Notes: generated by a model not told the origin, from the letters alone. Positions 13,130 to 25,540 are shown, counted from the first letter of the stretch. The stretch: 64,000 nt of DNA from Mixophyes australis (GCA_036250195.1 JAVHZZ010000004.1:159772727-159836726); one strand, 5' to 3'. Program-made: numbers and translations.

Positions 13130-13454
13130 ATGGGCTCAATGAATTTTGATTGCTAATAATACAAATATCCGTGGTGACAGTACACAGTCACAGATATATG
13201 CGTTGCCAGGACATATGTGAGGATTGTACCTTACTCACAGTTAGGAGACTCTGTTCTCCAAATTCCTGGCTTCCTTCTGTTGTTCTATGCGTTTAATCTG
13301 CCTTTCAAGGTAGGATAGGTAGTCTCGGCAATCGTGATGGCATATGTTGCGCATGCGAGAATTGTCTAGCTCCAAATCAGTCAGTGCCGTCAGCCTATGC
13401 ACTGATAAACCAATGAAAAGTATGATCCAATGTAGATGGTGAAAATAGATATTA

Positions 13455-13500
13455 GACCAATGTGTTTCAGCTACAATTTGGGGAGCTTTCCTCAGGGATA
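13455..13500 (-). ncRNA. hammerhead-ribozyme-like core in PLE pLTR (degraded)
   Basis: On the minus strand CTGAGGA (fits CUGANGA) is followed by AGCT, an 11-nt loop, AGCT, then GAAAC and, nine bases on, GTC. That gives a 4-bp stem II and the conserved GAAA. Stem I pairing around the GTC is poor, so activity is doubtful. Hammerhead motifs in PLE pLTRs are established for the family. Confidence 0.4.
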
Positions 13501-13844
13501 TACTGAATGTCCAGCGTCCAAATGTGAGGGTTGATATAGTGTGAAGAACTCTTCTACTCTTCTCCTATGGGATAATTCTGCTGTCAATCAAAATTGCATC
13601 ACTTGGAACTCAATTTTATTTTACCATTAAAGAGTAATTTCTAATTGTGTACTTTCCTCATTGTTTATTTAACATGTTGCTAGATAGTACTTGCATTTGG
13701 GATTTATAAGATATCTGATGTCCCTAAATCTGCAAATTTGCACTAGCACTGACTGTAACTCCACATCTGCGTTCAGACCTCTAGGAGTGTGTTTTCATTA
13801 AATTAATGTACTATAATTCTTCTTAGTTTATAATCCTTATGTAA

Positions 13845-14690
13845 TCACCTCCCCTCCAATTTTTTCCTACTTTTTATTATAACTGTATAGATCATTCCTT
13901 TTGGATTGCAGTCATGCTTATCTTTAAAGTGTGCAGTGAGTCTGTGTTTCTTAAATCTCCTTTTTATATTCCTAATATGTTCACTGATCCTCAATCTCAT
14001 AGTCCTTATTGTACTTCCTATATACTGCATTCCACATGGACACTCTATCAAATAAATCAATCCCTTACTGTCACATGTAAGACTTTGAGTGATCTTATAT
14101 TCCTGACCTGTTTGATTGGATTTAAAGGTCCATCTGGGTTTGGTGCTTTTCTGATTTAAATTTTCACAATTACAACACAGACCACAGAGGTAAAATCTTT
14201 CCTTTCATTTAAGATGTCTAAACGGCTTTGTAATTGTTTTTTTTGGTTTTATATGATTTTTCACTAAATTGGTCTTCAAATCACGTGCTTTCCTATATAC
14301 TATCTTTGGCGTTTTGGGAAGAATAGTAGCCAGACTATGGTCTTTTAAAAGTATTGGGCAATGTTTCTTGAGAATTTGTTTAATCTGATTAGCTGAACTT
14401 TTGCATTTGGTAATAAAATATATCTTATCAGTGTTCTCGTTAGACTGCAATTTATCTTTGAAATCCGAAAGATCTTCTCTACTCGTACTGATGGTATCTG
14501 TAAAAGACTTTCTCACCAGCACAGGATCATATTGCTTCTCTATAAATCTGTCTACAAGTTGTTCCCATTGTATTTCATAGCCCTCTAATTTTGAACAATT
14601 ATGTCTGATTCTCTTAAACTGTCCATGTGGTATATTTCGTAGCCATGTGGGATGGTGTCCACTGGTTGCAGTACAATAAAGGCATTTTCA
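13845..14690 (-). pseudogene. PLE protein fragment: RT thumb/linker plus GIY-YIG endonuclease
   Basis: Reading right to left, the frame begins near NIPHGQFKRIRHNC (about 14630) and continues through the linker ILKKHCPILLKDHSLATILP. It then passes a CGLCCNC cysteine motif near 14180, and GLIYLIECPCGMQYIGSTIR...RISEHIRNIK opens the GIY-YIG nuclease (about 14066-13960). The segments 14522-14208 and 14204-13845 are in the same frame with a single TAA between them near 14207. In PLEs this nuclease, fused C-terminal to a telomerase-like RT, nicks DNA for insertion. The end of the nuclease domain is cut off by a stop near 13845 compared with the C-terminus preserved at 31264-31482. Confidence 0.85.
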
Positions 14691-14700
14691 CGTACTTGCT

Positions 14701-16599
14701 ACCTATGCAGAGGTTGAGAGAGTTACATATATTCTTGTCAGGAAGTCTATCTGTTGCAGTTCATGACTCCTGGTACAAAATACATGCTGCTGATAATAAT
14801 TGGTATGGCTCTTGCAAGTGTGTTAAAAATATAAATCAATAAATAGATTCAAAAAACACCCCCAAAAGTGCAACCAGCAGAATCACCCATAACCTAGACT
14901 GGAAGCGGCAATATTGGGTGAAAAAAAAGCATGGGGTCCCCTGAAAATTATACTACCAGCACTAAGTTATGACAGGCTGGTGACACATCCATTCACTTGT
15001 CATAATGTCATCCAGCCCCAGCCTATTCAGCATGTTGAATCCCCTGGAGGAATCAGGTGCACAAAAAATGGTTCCCCCACGAGAATGCAACCCACACCCC
15101 TAGAGTGTTGAAGAGTTAATTAATGTAAATTAATTTTTTGCTGATGCACTTCAGGTCCCAATAAACGCTGACAGCCCTAAGCTGCTTGGGTATGCTGGCG
15201 CTTGTAGAACAAATGCTAGCATAGCCATAGCTATGAGAGCATGCTGTGTCTTGTAGAACAGCCCCTTGGGACCTGTAGTGCTCATGTAAACAAATACACT
15301 GAAATAACAGACAGACACAGTGACAAAGTCTTATATTTGAAAAAAAGAATTGACGCATATCTTTTTTTACCCATTTATTGTTCACTTAAATCTATGAGGG
15401 TCCTTATCTTACTTGCAGATTGTAATCCATTATGATAAAAAAGCAAATAAAAACCCACAGATGACAGACTAAGTCGCTTGTCAACTTCTAATAAATGGGG
15501 GGCTGAGAGATCCCATGCAGGGTATAACTAACTGCAATAAACTGTGTTGATACAATGTAGTTTTTTGATAAATTATTTCAATGAACTACCTTGTATTAAT
15601 GTTGTTCTTTGCAGTTACTGTTGAGACCAAACATAGTGTTTCACCACTATTATTCAATACAGAGCTACCACCCACACCCTGACCAGAATGAAACTTTATT
15701 TAATAGATGAGTGATGTGGGCGGCAGTGAGAGTTGTACATTAGTTCAGCTCTATGCCTACCTTCCACTTTGTCTTTTTATCACAAAAATAAAGCATCATA
15801 TATTTGTGGACACTGTTGTATAATAATAACACTATTGTGTTGTTTAACACAATAGCAATGAAGATTGACATCACACCAAAAACAAGTCTGTTTTAGATAT
15901 ACTGAACACCATCTCTATTTATCTGTTGGACCCACTGATCTAAACTGCTGCTGCAATCTCTGTTTGGCTGCAAAACACACAGAACTCAACTATAATTGCT
16001 GTTGTCATAGTTGTTTTTGCTGGTTCCGCTGAGCACAACTGTCATTGCTAGTTCCATATCTATTCAGCTGCCCACTGAATTCAACTGTCATTGCTGTTGC
16101 CATCTCTGTTTGACTGCTGGTCCTGTTGAGCCCAACTCAGCATCCTGGATGATGTGTCAAAACTGCAAGGTCTGCCAACTTTAATAACTCTAGCCAGGGT
16201 GCAATAAGTAGCCTCCACCTGCCCCATTGTCCTGCACAACTTGGCTCAATTGTTTTTTCCCACTCTCTCATTAACTACACTAGCTTATCCACATTCATTC
16301 ATACCACTACACCAGGCACATACTCAATTTACCTTTTTTCTTTTACTATTTACTTTCACCACATTGCTTTACAAATTCTTCTTCTTTCTCAAGCTTCCAA
16401 TTTCTCCCTCCCTTGTCATTATTTCCCCTTCACAGCTTCCCTCTTCGCTCGTTTGCACCTATCAACTGTTTTGCTTCCTGTACCCACCCCACTTGCAGGC
16501 GTAAATAAGCAGAAATAACCTGAAACCCGCAAATTATCACCTTCTGTCCTCTTTCTTACCCTGCACCTTCCCATGGCTGTTGTGGACATTACACACAAA
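14701..16599. other. non-coding stretch with weak tandem repeats
   Basis: No protein family recognised. Around 15980-16145 a degenerate 45-50 bp unit containing CAACTGTCATTGCTGTTGCC-type sequence repeats about four times. Nothing else is supported. Confidence 0.4.
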
Positions 16600-17910
16600 C
16601 TTGGGCCCATGTAATCTGCACTATTTGCTGAAGCTCCTTGTTACTCAACTCACTTTCCATTCATCTGGTACTTACAAGCTCTTCCAACCTTATCAACATA
16701 TCCCCATTACATTCCCTCCCCTTTAAGTATGTATTTTGGAATGCAAGATGCTTTTGTAAATAACTCATATATATCCATGATCTATTCATTTCAAAATCCT
16801 TAAATCTCCATGCCATTACAGAAACCTGGCTTATATGTCTCTCAGCCACACTCCCTGACCTGGAAACAGACAAGGTTTTGAAGTAGCCATTCTACGTTCA
16901 ACAGACTGCACCTTTTGTGTCATACTCTTGCAATGCTCCCTCACTTTTTCTTCCTTTGAAGTCCACACTATCCATGTCTTCTCTCTTCTCCACTTTCTCC
17001 ATGTTGCTGTTACCTATTGCATCCCAGGTCCAGTTTTCTAATTCCTTTCCAACTTTGATGCCTGGCTCAATTATTTCCTATGCTATATTCACCCTTAGTT
17101 ATTTTTTTACAGTAACTGAATGTAAAGTTTGTGCACTCATCAAATCAAGCTCAACTCTTCAACCTGTCTCTCTCCACAAGCTCTTTCCATCTTTGTTAAA
17201 ACAAGCGATCATCTCAACAATCCTAAAACAATATCTCTTGTCCCAGCCTCCATCTCCAACTACCACCTTATTTCTTTTTATAACCTTTGCCTCCATACTA
17301 CTTGAACAACTTGTAAAACTGCCTATTTCACTTTCTTCTCACTCCATTCTTTACTCTCTGTAATCAGGATTCTTTCCACAACATTCCACTGAGACTGCAC
17401 TCACAAAATGATCTTTGACCTACTGACAGCAAAGTCTATGAGTCACTTCTCCCTACTCATAAACTTGGACCTCTTCTGCTATTGACACTATTCTCCTGCA
17501 CACCTTTCACTCCATTGACCTTCATGAAAAAATCATTCCTGGTTCACTTCCTACTTATCAAACTACTCCTTTAGTTACCTTTGGTGCATCCTCCAATCTG
17601 ATTATCAAGTGGAGTCCCTACGGGCTCTGTTCCTGCCCTTCTGCTTTTCACACTGAACACCTCTTCTCTTGTGGAACTAATTAGCTTATTCAACCTCAAG
17701 TACCACCTCGACACGACCAAACTTTCTCTCTGATATCTCCACATTAATGTTGCAATGATGTCTAATGCTCAAAGCTTATCAATGTATCTCCTCACAGAAT
17801 CTCCCCTCAAATCTCCCTCACCATCAGTAATGCCACAATTTGCTCTCTGAAGCTTGCTGCCTTGGTGTCACACTTGACTCTCCCCTCTGCTTTACTACTG
17901 CAAACTCTTT
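16600..17910 (+). mobile_element. old, degraded L2-type LINE
   Basis: Scattered plus-strand pieces still read as L2 ORF2. SLNLHAITETWLICLSATLPD at about 16790-16855 is the endonuclease start and is close to the better copy at 27200. KQAIISTILKQ (17198) and ASILLEQLVKLP (17290) match the RT region seen at 9790-9920. CCLGVTLDSPLCFT near 17858 matches [13 protein letters not shown] at 10570. Many frameshifts and stops; no 3' UTR is recognised. It may begin earlier, at about 16200. Confidence 0.6.
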
Positions 17911-19462
17911 GTATCTAATATTGCAGCTCCACGTGGAGCAGTTGTTTGTTGTTAATGTTTTTTTTTTTAATGCATTGGATTACAAGTTGGAAGAAAGAAG
18001 AGGATTGGCCATGAATATAGATGGAGCAATAAATGTGGAAGGGAGAGTATATGTTTTTTTTTTTAAATAATGGACTTTGTCAAGCTGTCTGTGTGTGTAT
18101 TGCAGTTTGGCAGAGTGAGTGACTTCTGTGTTTAGCAGAAGCTCTTCTCTTAATGGCTAAAAGGCTACAAGGTGTAATGAAGCCTGGTACACAGGCAAAA
18201 CAGAGAAACTTTTTGTCCTGTATCCTGGGCTTCTCTGCAAATTCTGGTATTCAGTGTCCTGTGCTTCTCAGCTAGTCCTGGTAACTTATTTCCCTGTGAA
18301 TGTTAGTTACACCCATCAGTCTAACCTAGTACACACCAAGAAAACTGCGACCTTCGTGTTTCTAGCAGCTAAGACCAAACCTCCTTCAGTGTACCTGATG
18401 AAGACCTATGCCAAGTTAGACTCTATGTCTATGTGGTGGGTAGAGTAAAATCAGGCAGATTGCTAGTATCCTATATTCCTGTGTATATCCATGACAGGGC
18501 ATAGGACAGTAACAAGGCATCCAGTCTATCTTTGGAGACAAGCTCATGCTAGTGCTGGATGGGGTCAGTAAAACACATTGACCCCTGTATAATGCTGACC
18601 ACCTGAAGCAAAGGAGACACGTGCATCTTGACAGCTCCCTCCATAATGCTGGAAGATTACATGAACCCCCCAGTACCAGTGGTGATACTATTAAACCAGG
18701 AGGTGGCATTTTGTGTCACTTTTTGTGATTTCTTTATAAGATACATGAATCCTTAAATATGGGTCACTTTGGAACCTGTTGTAAAAGGATTTGTGAAACA
18801 CTATTAGTGCTCCAAGATATAAAAACAGCCAAACCAATTTCTATATAGATGATACACACATCTAGAAATCAAGCATAGTAGAAAGCAAAGATTTTAGGAA
18901 TAGTTCAGTGCTAAAGGTACAGTTATTGCAAACTCAAAAGTGACATATGTTTAATCTATTAAGTTCTGGAATCTTCGTTCATAGATTTATGATTCTACCA
19001 TACATATAGAAAAGAAACAAAAAAACAAAACATAATGCAAAAACGTATATAAAACTGACAATTTTATCAAAACATATATAAAGCTGACAAATGTATCTGA
19101 ACAGTGTTCAGTCATCCAAATAGAATAAGTGGAGATATCCTTGTGAAAGGGGAGCTCACTGGAATTTTTCTTTTCTATTAGTCTTTTAAATTATGTGCAA
19201 GTGTTGAAAATCTGGTTCACCTGTGGCACTCAAATGACAACACACTTACTAGCAGATATCTTGAGTAAACACCCGTAGTAATTTCTATATATATGGTTAC
19301 ATCTCAAATGTTACACCTCAGAATTATGTTTCAAATTATGCCCAAAAAATAAAAGAAAATAGAGAAGCCTAGCGTAATATTGTTTTTCTTTCAAGTTTTT
19401 TATTAAAATAAAAAATGTAATGTGAGTGTAAATGTAACCAAAGGAACTAAATCAATAAAGTA
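17911..19462. other. non-coding stretch
   Basis: Mixed-composition sequence; no protein-like frame or RNA gene recognised. The part 18080-18710 is less AT-rich and could be an unrecognised transposon remnant. Confidence 0.35.
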
Positions 19463-19712
19463 AAATAACATCATCAGCAGCTATTTATATAGCATCACTA
19501 GTTCCTCAGCGCTGTACAGAGAACTCACTCACATCAGTCCCTACCCCATTGGAGCTTACAGCCTAAATTCCCTAACATACACACACACAGACCGAGAGAG
19601 ACAAGGGTCAATTTGATAGCAGTCAATTAACCTACTACTTTGCTATTGACCAGAGCACCCAGAGCAAACCCACGCAAACACGGGAAGAACATGCAAAGTC
19701 CGTACAGATATG
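19463..19712 (-). mobile_element. L2 LINE 3'-UTR fragment
   Basis: On the minus strand it carries GTAAGCTCCAATGGGGTAGG, the AGCGCTG...GCTATATAAATAGC end and a GATGATG tail at 19463, the classic L2/MIR-type 3' terminus. Upstream, the CCCACGCAAACACGGGAAGA block (19669 onward, plus strand) is a widespread vertebrate L2-associated UTR segment. Confidence 0.7.
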
Positions 19713-19788
19713 GCCATCCTTACGGAAAGCATAACGTTAGAGGTGATGTAAATAGGTAAACAGTCTCAGATGTAAATTCTGGTACTGC

Positions 19789-20270
19789 TGGTACTTTAGA
19801 GCGGTGGTAGTCATTGCAGTGACTGCCACAAACCCGATGACCTTTATCTGACATGGATTATCCAATCTTCTCATCGCCGACCGAGCGTTAAATCCAACTG
19901 TTTAAAAAGCAGAACTTTATCCAATGCGACAAATGAACATGCTGGGATGCCTAAATGACATCACTTTCAAGACCCACAGTAGTATTTCTAGTGTTAAAGG
20001 GGTAATGCCAGGAGGCGGAGCCTGTACAATTTGCTTTAGTAAGGCTCTACATTGTGCAGGCAGCGCCTCTTGGCATTACCCCAGTAACACCAAATACTAT
20101 TGTCGGCCTTGAACGTCATTTAGGCGTCCCGGCAAGTTAATTCGTTGCATTGGATAAAGTTCTGTTTTTTAAACAGTCGGATTTAGCGCTCTGTCGAGGA
20201 TGAGAAGTTCGGATAATCCATGTCGGGGTACGTGTTATTGAGTTTGTGGTTGCCGCACTACCGTACCCAA
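19789..20270. mobile_element. about 480-bp palindromic (foldback) element
   Basis: The two halves are inverted copies meeting at about 20036. For example CATGGATTATCCAATCTTCTC (19852) pairs with GAGAAGTTCGGATAATCCATG (20201), ACTTTATCCAATGC with GCATTGGATAAAGT, and GGTAATGCCAGGAGGC with GCCTCTTGGCATTACC. Inner arms are about 90% complementary and the outer 60 bp more diverged. Non-coding; the 62-aa frame at 19924 is incidental. It abuts the PLE inverted repeat that starts at about 20278. Confidence 0.75.
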
Positions 20271-20467
20271 CCCCTTTAGAGATAGCCTCACCGCCATATC
20301 ACCAGTCTCTTGAAGAGTGCGTTTCTCATTTATCAGCCTTAGCAAATTAAAATTCACTCTGCTTCGATGTAATCCCATCTGGGAAGCAAGATGAGTCACC
20401 GCTTTCCCTTGTTGCTGGTTTCTCTATGTAGGCAACATGTGAGCTGAATGTAGTGTGAATTCTTTAT

Positions 20468-20502
20468 TCCTTAAGTGTCCATTGACACTTTCATGAGAAG
20501 GA
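20468..20502 (-). ncRNA. dead hammerhead-like copy
   Basis: Minus strand reads TCCTTCTCATGAAAGTGTCA... Relative to the copy at 21723 the core is CTCATGA instead of CTGATGA, and the GAAATGCGTC part is deleted while stem II is kept. It cannot form the ribozyme. Confidence 0.5.
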
Positions 20503-20543
20503 AATGTCTGCTTGTGCTTCTCCTCTAACATTATAAAGAACAA

Positions 20544-20844
20544 AGGGCCTGATTCATTAAGGTAAGTTAAGCTAAAAATTGAGTACGTTTTCTTACTTAA
20601 GTGTTCTGGACAAAACCATGTTGCAATGCAATGTGTGCAAATGAGCTTATTAAGGAAAGTACTGGCTATTTTTTCATGTAGCACACAAATAATTGACAGC
20701 TTATTTGTACACTGAAATTTAAAGTTGATCTAGAACAGGCCTGCACCCAAATTTAAATCTGCCATAACATTTTAAATTTACCTCCTCCTGCAATGTTTTG
20801 CCTTACTTGCTTTCTTTTGCTTAACTCTCCTTAATGAATCAGGC
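20544..20844. mobile_element. MITE, CTGATTCATTAAGG family
   Basis: Terminal inverted repeats GCCTGATTCATTAAGG / CCTTAATGAATCAGGC bracket about 300 bp of non-coding sequence. ACAA lies directly outside both ends (20540-20543 and 20845-20848). The uninterrupted sequence is visible in the inverted PLE copy at about 21677-21700, which supports both boundaries and a short target duplication. Confidence 0.8.
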
Positions 20845-21722
20845 ACAATGACCCTATTGCAAAGACCTTTCAATGAATTGGTACCTGTGTTAGATAAACT
20901 TAGAGTTCTCAGTACAATAGCTCTAAGACACTTATAAAGAACCATTCCAAGTTAGTATATTTACTAATAAAATTCAATAGTATAGCACGCCATTCTATTT
21001 TAAACCAATGAATCTAATCATATTAATACATAAGCATTTAACAAACATAATAACAATTAATAAACCTATATATACATAGCCCTTATTTATAGTGTATATA
21101 AAAACAAAATATATTTAAAATGATAATATTTAAAACATAATAACAAATGAAACTAATTTCAGATTAGTTTCTAAGCTTCTAAAGGAAGATTATTAGTGTA
21201 TTTATTTACAGAGTTAAACATACACTGAAAATCAATATATCACCTGTTAACCTCAGACACTCCTCTCATATATATTTCTACAGTGAGTTAAGTGAAAAAT
21301 GACAATAAAAATCTCAGTGTAACAAAGATTGACATTACCAATGCTTACTAATAACTTATACAGGGTATATAACAAAATAATATGCAATATATTTATCCTA
21401 AATCCAATCCAGCAACCCAAAATATAGTTAAATCACAATTAAAAAGCCACATATAGGATTATTACTTTTCATTATGTTTGTTAAATATGTATGTATTGAT
21501 ATGATTAGCTTAGTATAATTCATTGGTTTATTATAGAAGGGACTGTTATACTATTGAATTTTATTAGTGAATGTGATATCTTGGAATTGATCTGTATAAG
21601 TGTTGTAGAACTACTGTGCTGCGAATACTAGGTTTATATAAGTCCTGTGTTGATCAATTGAAAAGTTTCTGCGATATGGTCATTGTTCTTTATAATGTCA
21701 GAGATGAACACAAGCAGCCACT

Positions 21723-21766
21723 TCCTTCTGATGAAAGTGTCAATGGACACTGAAATGCGTCAAGGA
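21723..21766 (+). ncRNA. candidate hammerhead ribozyme in PLE pLTR
   Basis: Order of parts: TCCTT (stem I), CTGATGA (core), one extra A, AGTGTC-AATG-GACACT (6-bp stem II with 4-nt loop), GAAA (core), TGCG (tiny stem III), TC (cleavage position after C21761), AAGGA (stem I, pairing fully with TCCTT). All conserved core bases are present. Minimal type I hammerheads with very short stem III are known in PLEs, where they process the RNA. The extra A before stem II and weak stem III leave activity open. Confidence 0.65.
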
Positions 21767-21961
21767 TTAAAGCATTCACACTACATTCAGCTCATACGTT
21801 GCTTGCACACAGGAACCAGCTGAACAGAAAAGCGGTTATTCATCTTGCTACACAGACAGGATTTTATTGAAGCAGAATTAAGGCTTCTTTGCTGAAGCCG
21901 CTAATTGGGAAGTGCACTCTTCAAGAAACTGGTGGTAAGGCAGTGAGACTATACCAGCAGT

Positions 21962-22127
21962 CAGGGGCAGGCTAAGCTGGGGGGCAGGGGGGCATCTGCC
22001 CCTTGGTCCGGTCCCAGAGTGGGGTACCTTGGGCTGGGTCACCAGCATTTTTTCCCTTTAAAATGTTCCTAATAGGCTGCTGAGTTGAGTCTTGCCCCCC
22101 GGGCTAAAATTTGCCAGCCCTCCCCTG
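21962..22127. mobile_element. small hAT-like MITE
   Basis: Starts CAGGGGCAGGCT and ends CCAGCCCTCCCCTG, an inverted pair. The flanking octamers CCAGCAGT (21954-21961) and CCAGCAAT (22128-22135) match at 7 of 8 positions, the hAT duplication length. About 166 bp, non-coding. Confidence 0.65.
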
Positions 22128-22135
22128 CCAGCAAT

Positions 22136-24559
22136 GCTGAAAATTACATGTGAGACTGTTTACACCACCGATAGACTCTTATTTATGCTTTTTTTTAAGG
22201 ATATCCCTTATAGCTAAATAAACTATTATAATATTGATCCTGCACAATCATATGAATAATTTGTGTCAAATATATTTTAGTATTGCATGCAATTTTGTTA
22301 TATATTCAATTTTAATGAATACCAACTGGTAGTTTGTGGATGGCATTTATTTATGTAACTAAGCATTTTTAATAAATTAGTAATTTGATTCCAAGATAGC
22401 AGTTTTTATATTATTTAAGTGATAAGCACAGATACCTATTTTTCTTTTTTTTTTCTTTGTATATGGCAATTGGAGTTCGCATCGTCTCCAGCCTCTACAA
22501 ATGTGAACATGAATTGATGGAAAATGTCACCTCAAATTCACAAATTTTTACCCCCGAGATATCAAAGGCTACAACCATGGAATGAATCCGTAATGATCTT
22601 AAGCTACATGAAAGTTCATTGCTTCCTCACGTAACACTTTTGAACTCTCACAATAGACTAAATTGCTATTTGTTTTATTGACATTTTTGCCTGCATTCTT
22701 GAATATAATTATGCACTTAGAAATCTATCTAACTGAGCTAAAATAAAGGGAAAATGCAGCAAAAATATATTTTTTATAGCAACCAATTTAGAAAATTTAA
22801 GGCATATTGGACCAAGTTAGCAATAGGTAATAACATTCCAACAATCTTTAATGTTGACTAATCCAAAAAAGAACACTACTTCAAAACACTGTTTTCAAAT
22901 CACTGGATAAACCAAAATTCTACCTCTATCTAACAGATATAAAATGCAAAAAATGAAAATGCAATTGATTGGGGGAAAAATCAAAAATTATTTGACAACA
23001 AAGCACAGAAGCAGGTTTAATGAAATAAATCTAAGAACTAATTGCATTGCCATAAACATAAAAGGCGTTATAAAAATAGATTATGTTCTGACAGCTTTTG
23101 TTCAGCTTACTCCACAGGGAATTATGTTCAAGTACAGCATTCTGCCTTACAACAGGAATAGATTTTTGTCTTGCTGCTAAAAAAAATGTTTGTGTAGGTA
23201 GATCCTAAGCAACTTTTCAGCCATACAAATTTTGACTTCCCACACTGCTTTATGAATGCATGCCTTTTCCTATATCATATAACCCCTGCCAGGTAATTGT
23301 TTTAAATAAATACTTCATTGTGGGTTAGGTTAAACTAAGATACTTACATCTCTATATGCAATATCAATCAAAACTTTTATGGCAGATTAATGAATCAACA
23401 AAGGGAATAAAAGTGTTCATAGTCATACATGATCCCCTAACTATATTGTGTGCACAATTATATAAAGCTAATTGGAATTTTAAGCCTCATTATTTATGGT
23501 AAGTTTAAATGCTAGCTCTAAATTAAATAAACTGCATTCAAAATTTCCAAAGCCATCAAGTCTCTGTTTCAGGTAGAAATTAGGGAAATTTTTGAAACTG
23601 TTCCAGAAAATAATCTCCTAGTTACACATTTAGCTGTTAAATTTCACACTTTTGGCCTTAACTGCTCCTAGTCCTTCCCCAGCATCACCAAACTGCAGAA
23701 TGAATTGACAGTTACTGTCCCAGCTCTATTCATGGACTATAAATTTAGCAAAATGCAAATGCAGAAATATAATACAAAATTGCTCTTACATAGAATGATG
23801 AAGCAAAAGAGTAACTAAAACATGTTCTAGCAGATTCTTTGTACTTTTGAAACAGAAGAAAAATATGATTTGCTGGACATTTAATCAAAACATCGCTTAT
23901 CTTTACTCAGGAGTTTATTGAAGCTTTGAGATGTGGAACAAATTGCCCTACATATAAATGAAGACCAAATAATGATATTCCATTGGATTAGCATATAGAA
24001 ACTTACTAAAAATACACTGTCTACCAAAGGACTCACACTCAATGGTGACTGTAGAGCCACCAGAAGGAGGTTGCCTTGTACTGCAATGAAAAGTTGGTGA
24101 ACATAATGATAAGGAATCTGAAAATACTGATCACTACATGGATCATGCATACATTACCAGGAGTGGAACAGTGCTTCTCCATGGAGGAATTTCTGGGTCC
24201 CAATCCCTTCAATGCCCTGTAGTGGTTAAATCCCCTGCACCCTTGAGAGATACGCCACTGGTCATCTATTGTGCTGATTATATCAAGCCCTTGAAACAGC
24301 AAGTTGGATTATAGTGTCAAGTGATTGAAGTAAGTACTAGAGATGAGTTGCAGTAAAATTTTAAGCAGATACAATTTCAAAATGGAACTGCTGATTTTGC
24401 AGAAGTGAGAAGTCCAGTAATACACTTTTCGAGTTTCTATTCTACTTACCATTTCTCAGAATGCCTTGCCACACTATATTTGTAATTGCACATGTTGTGG
24501 AAATTAAAGTCTATAAATAGCGCTGAGATGACCATGGTCAGTTCATATTACTTTGTAAA
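22136..24559. other. AT-rich non-coding stretch
   Basis: Strongly AT-rich, with no family-like frame, RNA gene or element ends seen. Confidence 0.45.
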
Positions 24560-25540
24560 TTAAAAAATAGTGTCTGCGCTACCAATAATACATGCATAAA
24601 AGCAAACAATCACATTTATTGATCAAATGGTTGTATATAGATGCAAATCCTAAATAAGTATAAAATTCAAAAATTTTGTCAACATAATAAACATCAAACA
24701 TATAAAATATAAAGCAATAACAAATATAAATTGGGTAAAAATAGTGATACCAGAGAAAAAATGAAAAATATATGATAAGTACAAAAAATATATAAACTCA
24801 CTCAGTACTGTTGGAGTCAACAGGTAGATACGTTGCTCATAATGCTGGAGAATAACCAGCTACTCACAGTTAGTGATAGTGGAAAATCCAAGTTGAACAC
24901 TGCAGTGTAGAATAGATGATGGCGTGGCCTGATGAAAATATAAGCCAATGAAAAAAATATATCCAAGATCTTTAAATTGGCAGGTTCTTCCAATAATATG
25001 AAGCAATGGTAATGCAGTATGAAAGACAACAATCTAAAAGCGCTCACGTGCCCAAATCCGAATAGAATAGCAGATGTTGTGGCTGATCTTGATGATATAG
25101 GATGCCTCTAGCTGATTCACTAATAGGCAATAGTATTATACGGCAATGTCGGGTTATGTGTTTAAACACTTAACCTGGGGGGTCCTGACATTGCCGCTTT
25201 AAATTAGAAGTGATATAGGTTGCGATGAAGTGAAAATCTACTGACGGACACCTGACTAGTCGGAATAACTTTGAGTCACAATCCTGCTGCGATCGGAGAT
25301 CTACAGCGCTGATTTGGAGATAAGTCTGCATATATTAAAATCGTTTTTTCCCACATTCGGAATTTTAGTGTTGTACTCCTCGGTGTCGGAATGGTGGTAA
25401 TCGTAAAAACGATTGCCACCGCTAGGAACATGCAAGGGGAACAGGTGATGGAACCATGGTATCGTTGGACCTGACACCTTTGGAACAAACAAATAATATG
25501 TGAAATGAGGTTTAGCAAAAAACAAATCTTATCTTAAAAA
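24560..25540. repeat. possible PLE-type terminal sequence with small palindromes
   Basis: The order of an A/T-rich TTTATT block, TACTCACAGTTAG (24861) and later GC-richer sequence resembles the PLE remnant at 13220-13260. Palindromic pieces sit at 25142-25196 (CGGCAATGTC / GACATTGCCG) and 25391-25420 (GGTGGTAATCG / CGATTGCCACC). Assignment is weak; no protein piece is present. Confidence 0.3.

Larger units (their letters stand above)
13130..14700 (-). mobile_element. Penelope-like retroelement (Neptune-type) 3' part
   Basis: Minus-strand remnant holding the end of the RT/linker region, the GIY-YIG endonuclease and the following untranslated/pLTR sequence with a hammerhead-like core (13455-13500). 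The RT palm itself is missing, so the copy is 5'-truncated near 14700. The left boundary at about 13130 is approximate. Confidence 0.8.
20278..21961. mobile_element. Penelope-like element terminal sequences in inverted orientation
   Basis: A minus-strand copy (about 20278-21090, split by the MITE at 20544) and a plus-strand copy (about 21430-21961) mirror each other. Matching pairs include AAGAGTGC..., CACACTACATTCAGCTCA, TTCTTTATAATGT, and ATACTATTGAATTTTATTAGT near 20972 and 21550. Both copies hold the same hammerhead-type motif, intact only in the right copy. I assign them to PLE pLTRs from the ribozyme motif and the head-to-head layout; no PLE protein survives here. Confidence 0.6.

Noticed and set aside
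13455..13500. Calling this hammerhead motif active
   Set aside because: Stem I flanks do not pair; kept only as a degraded motif.
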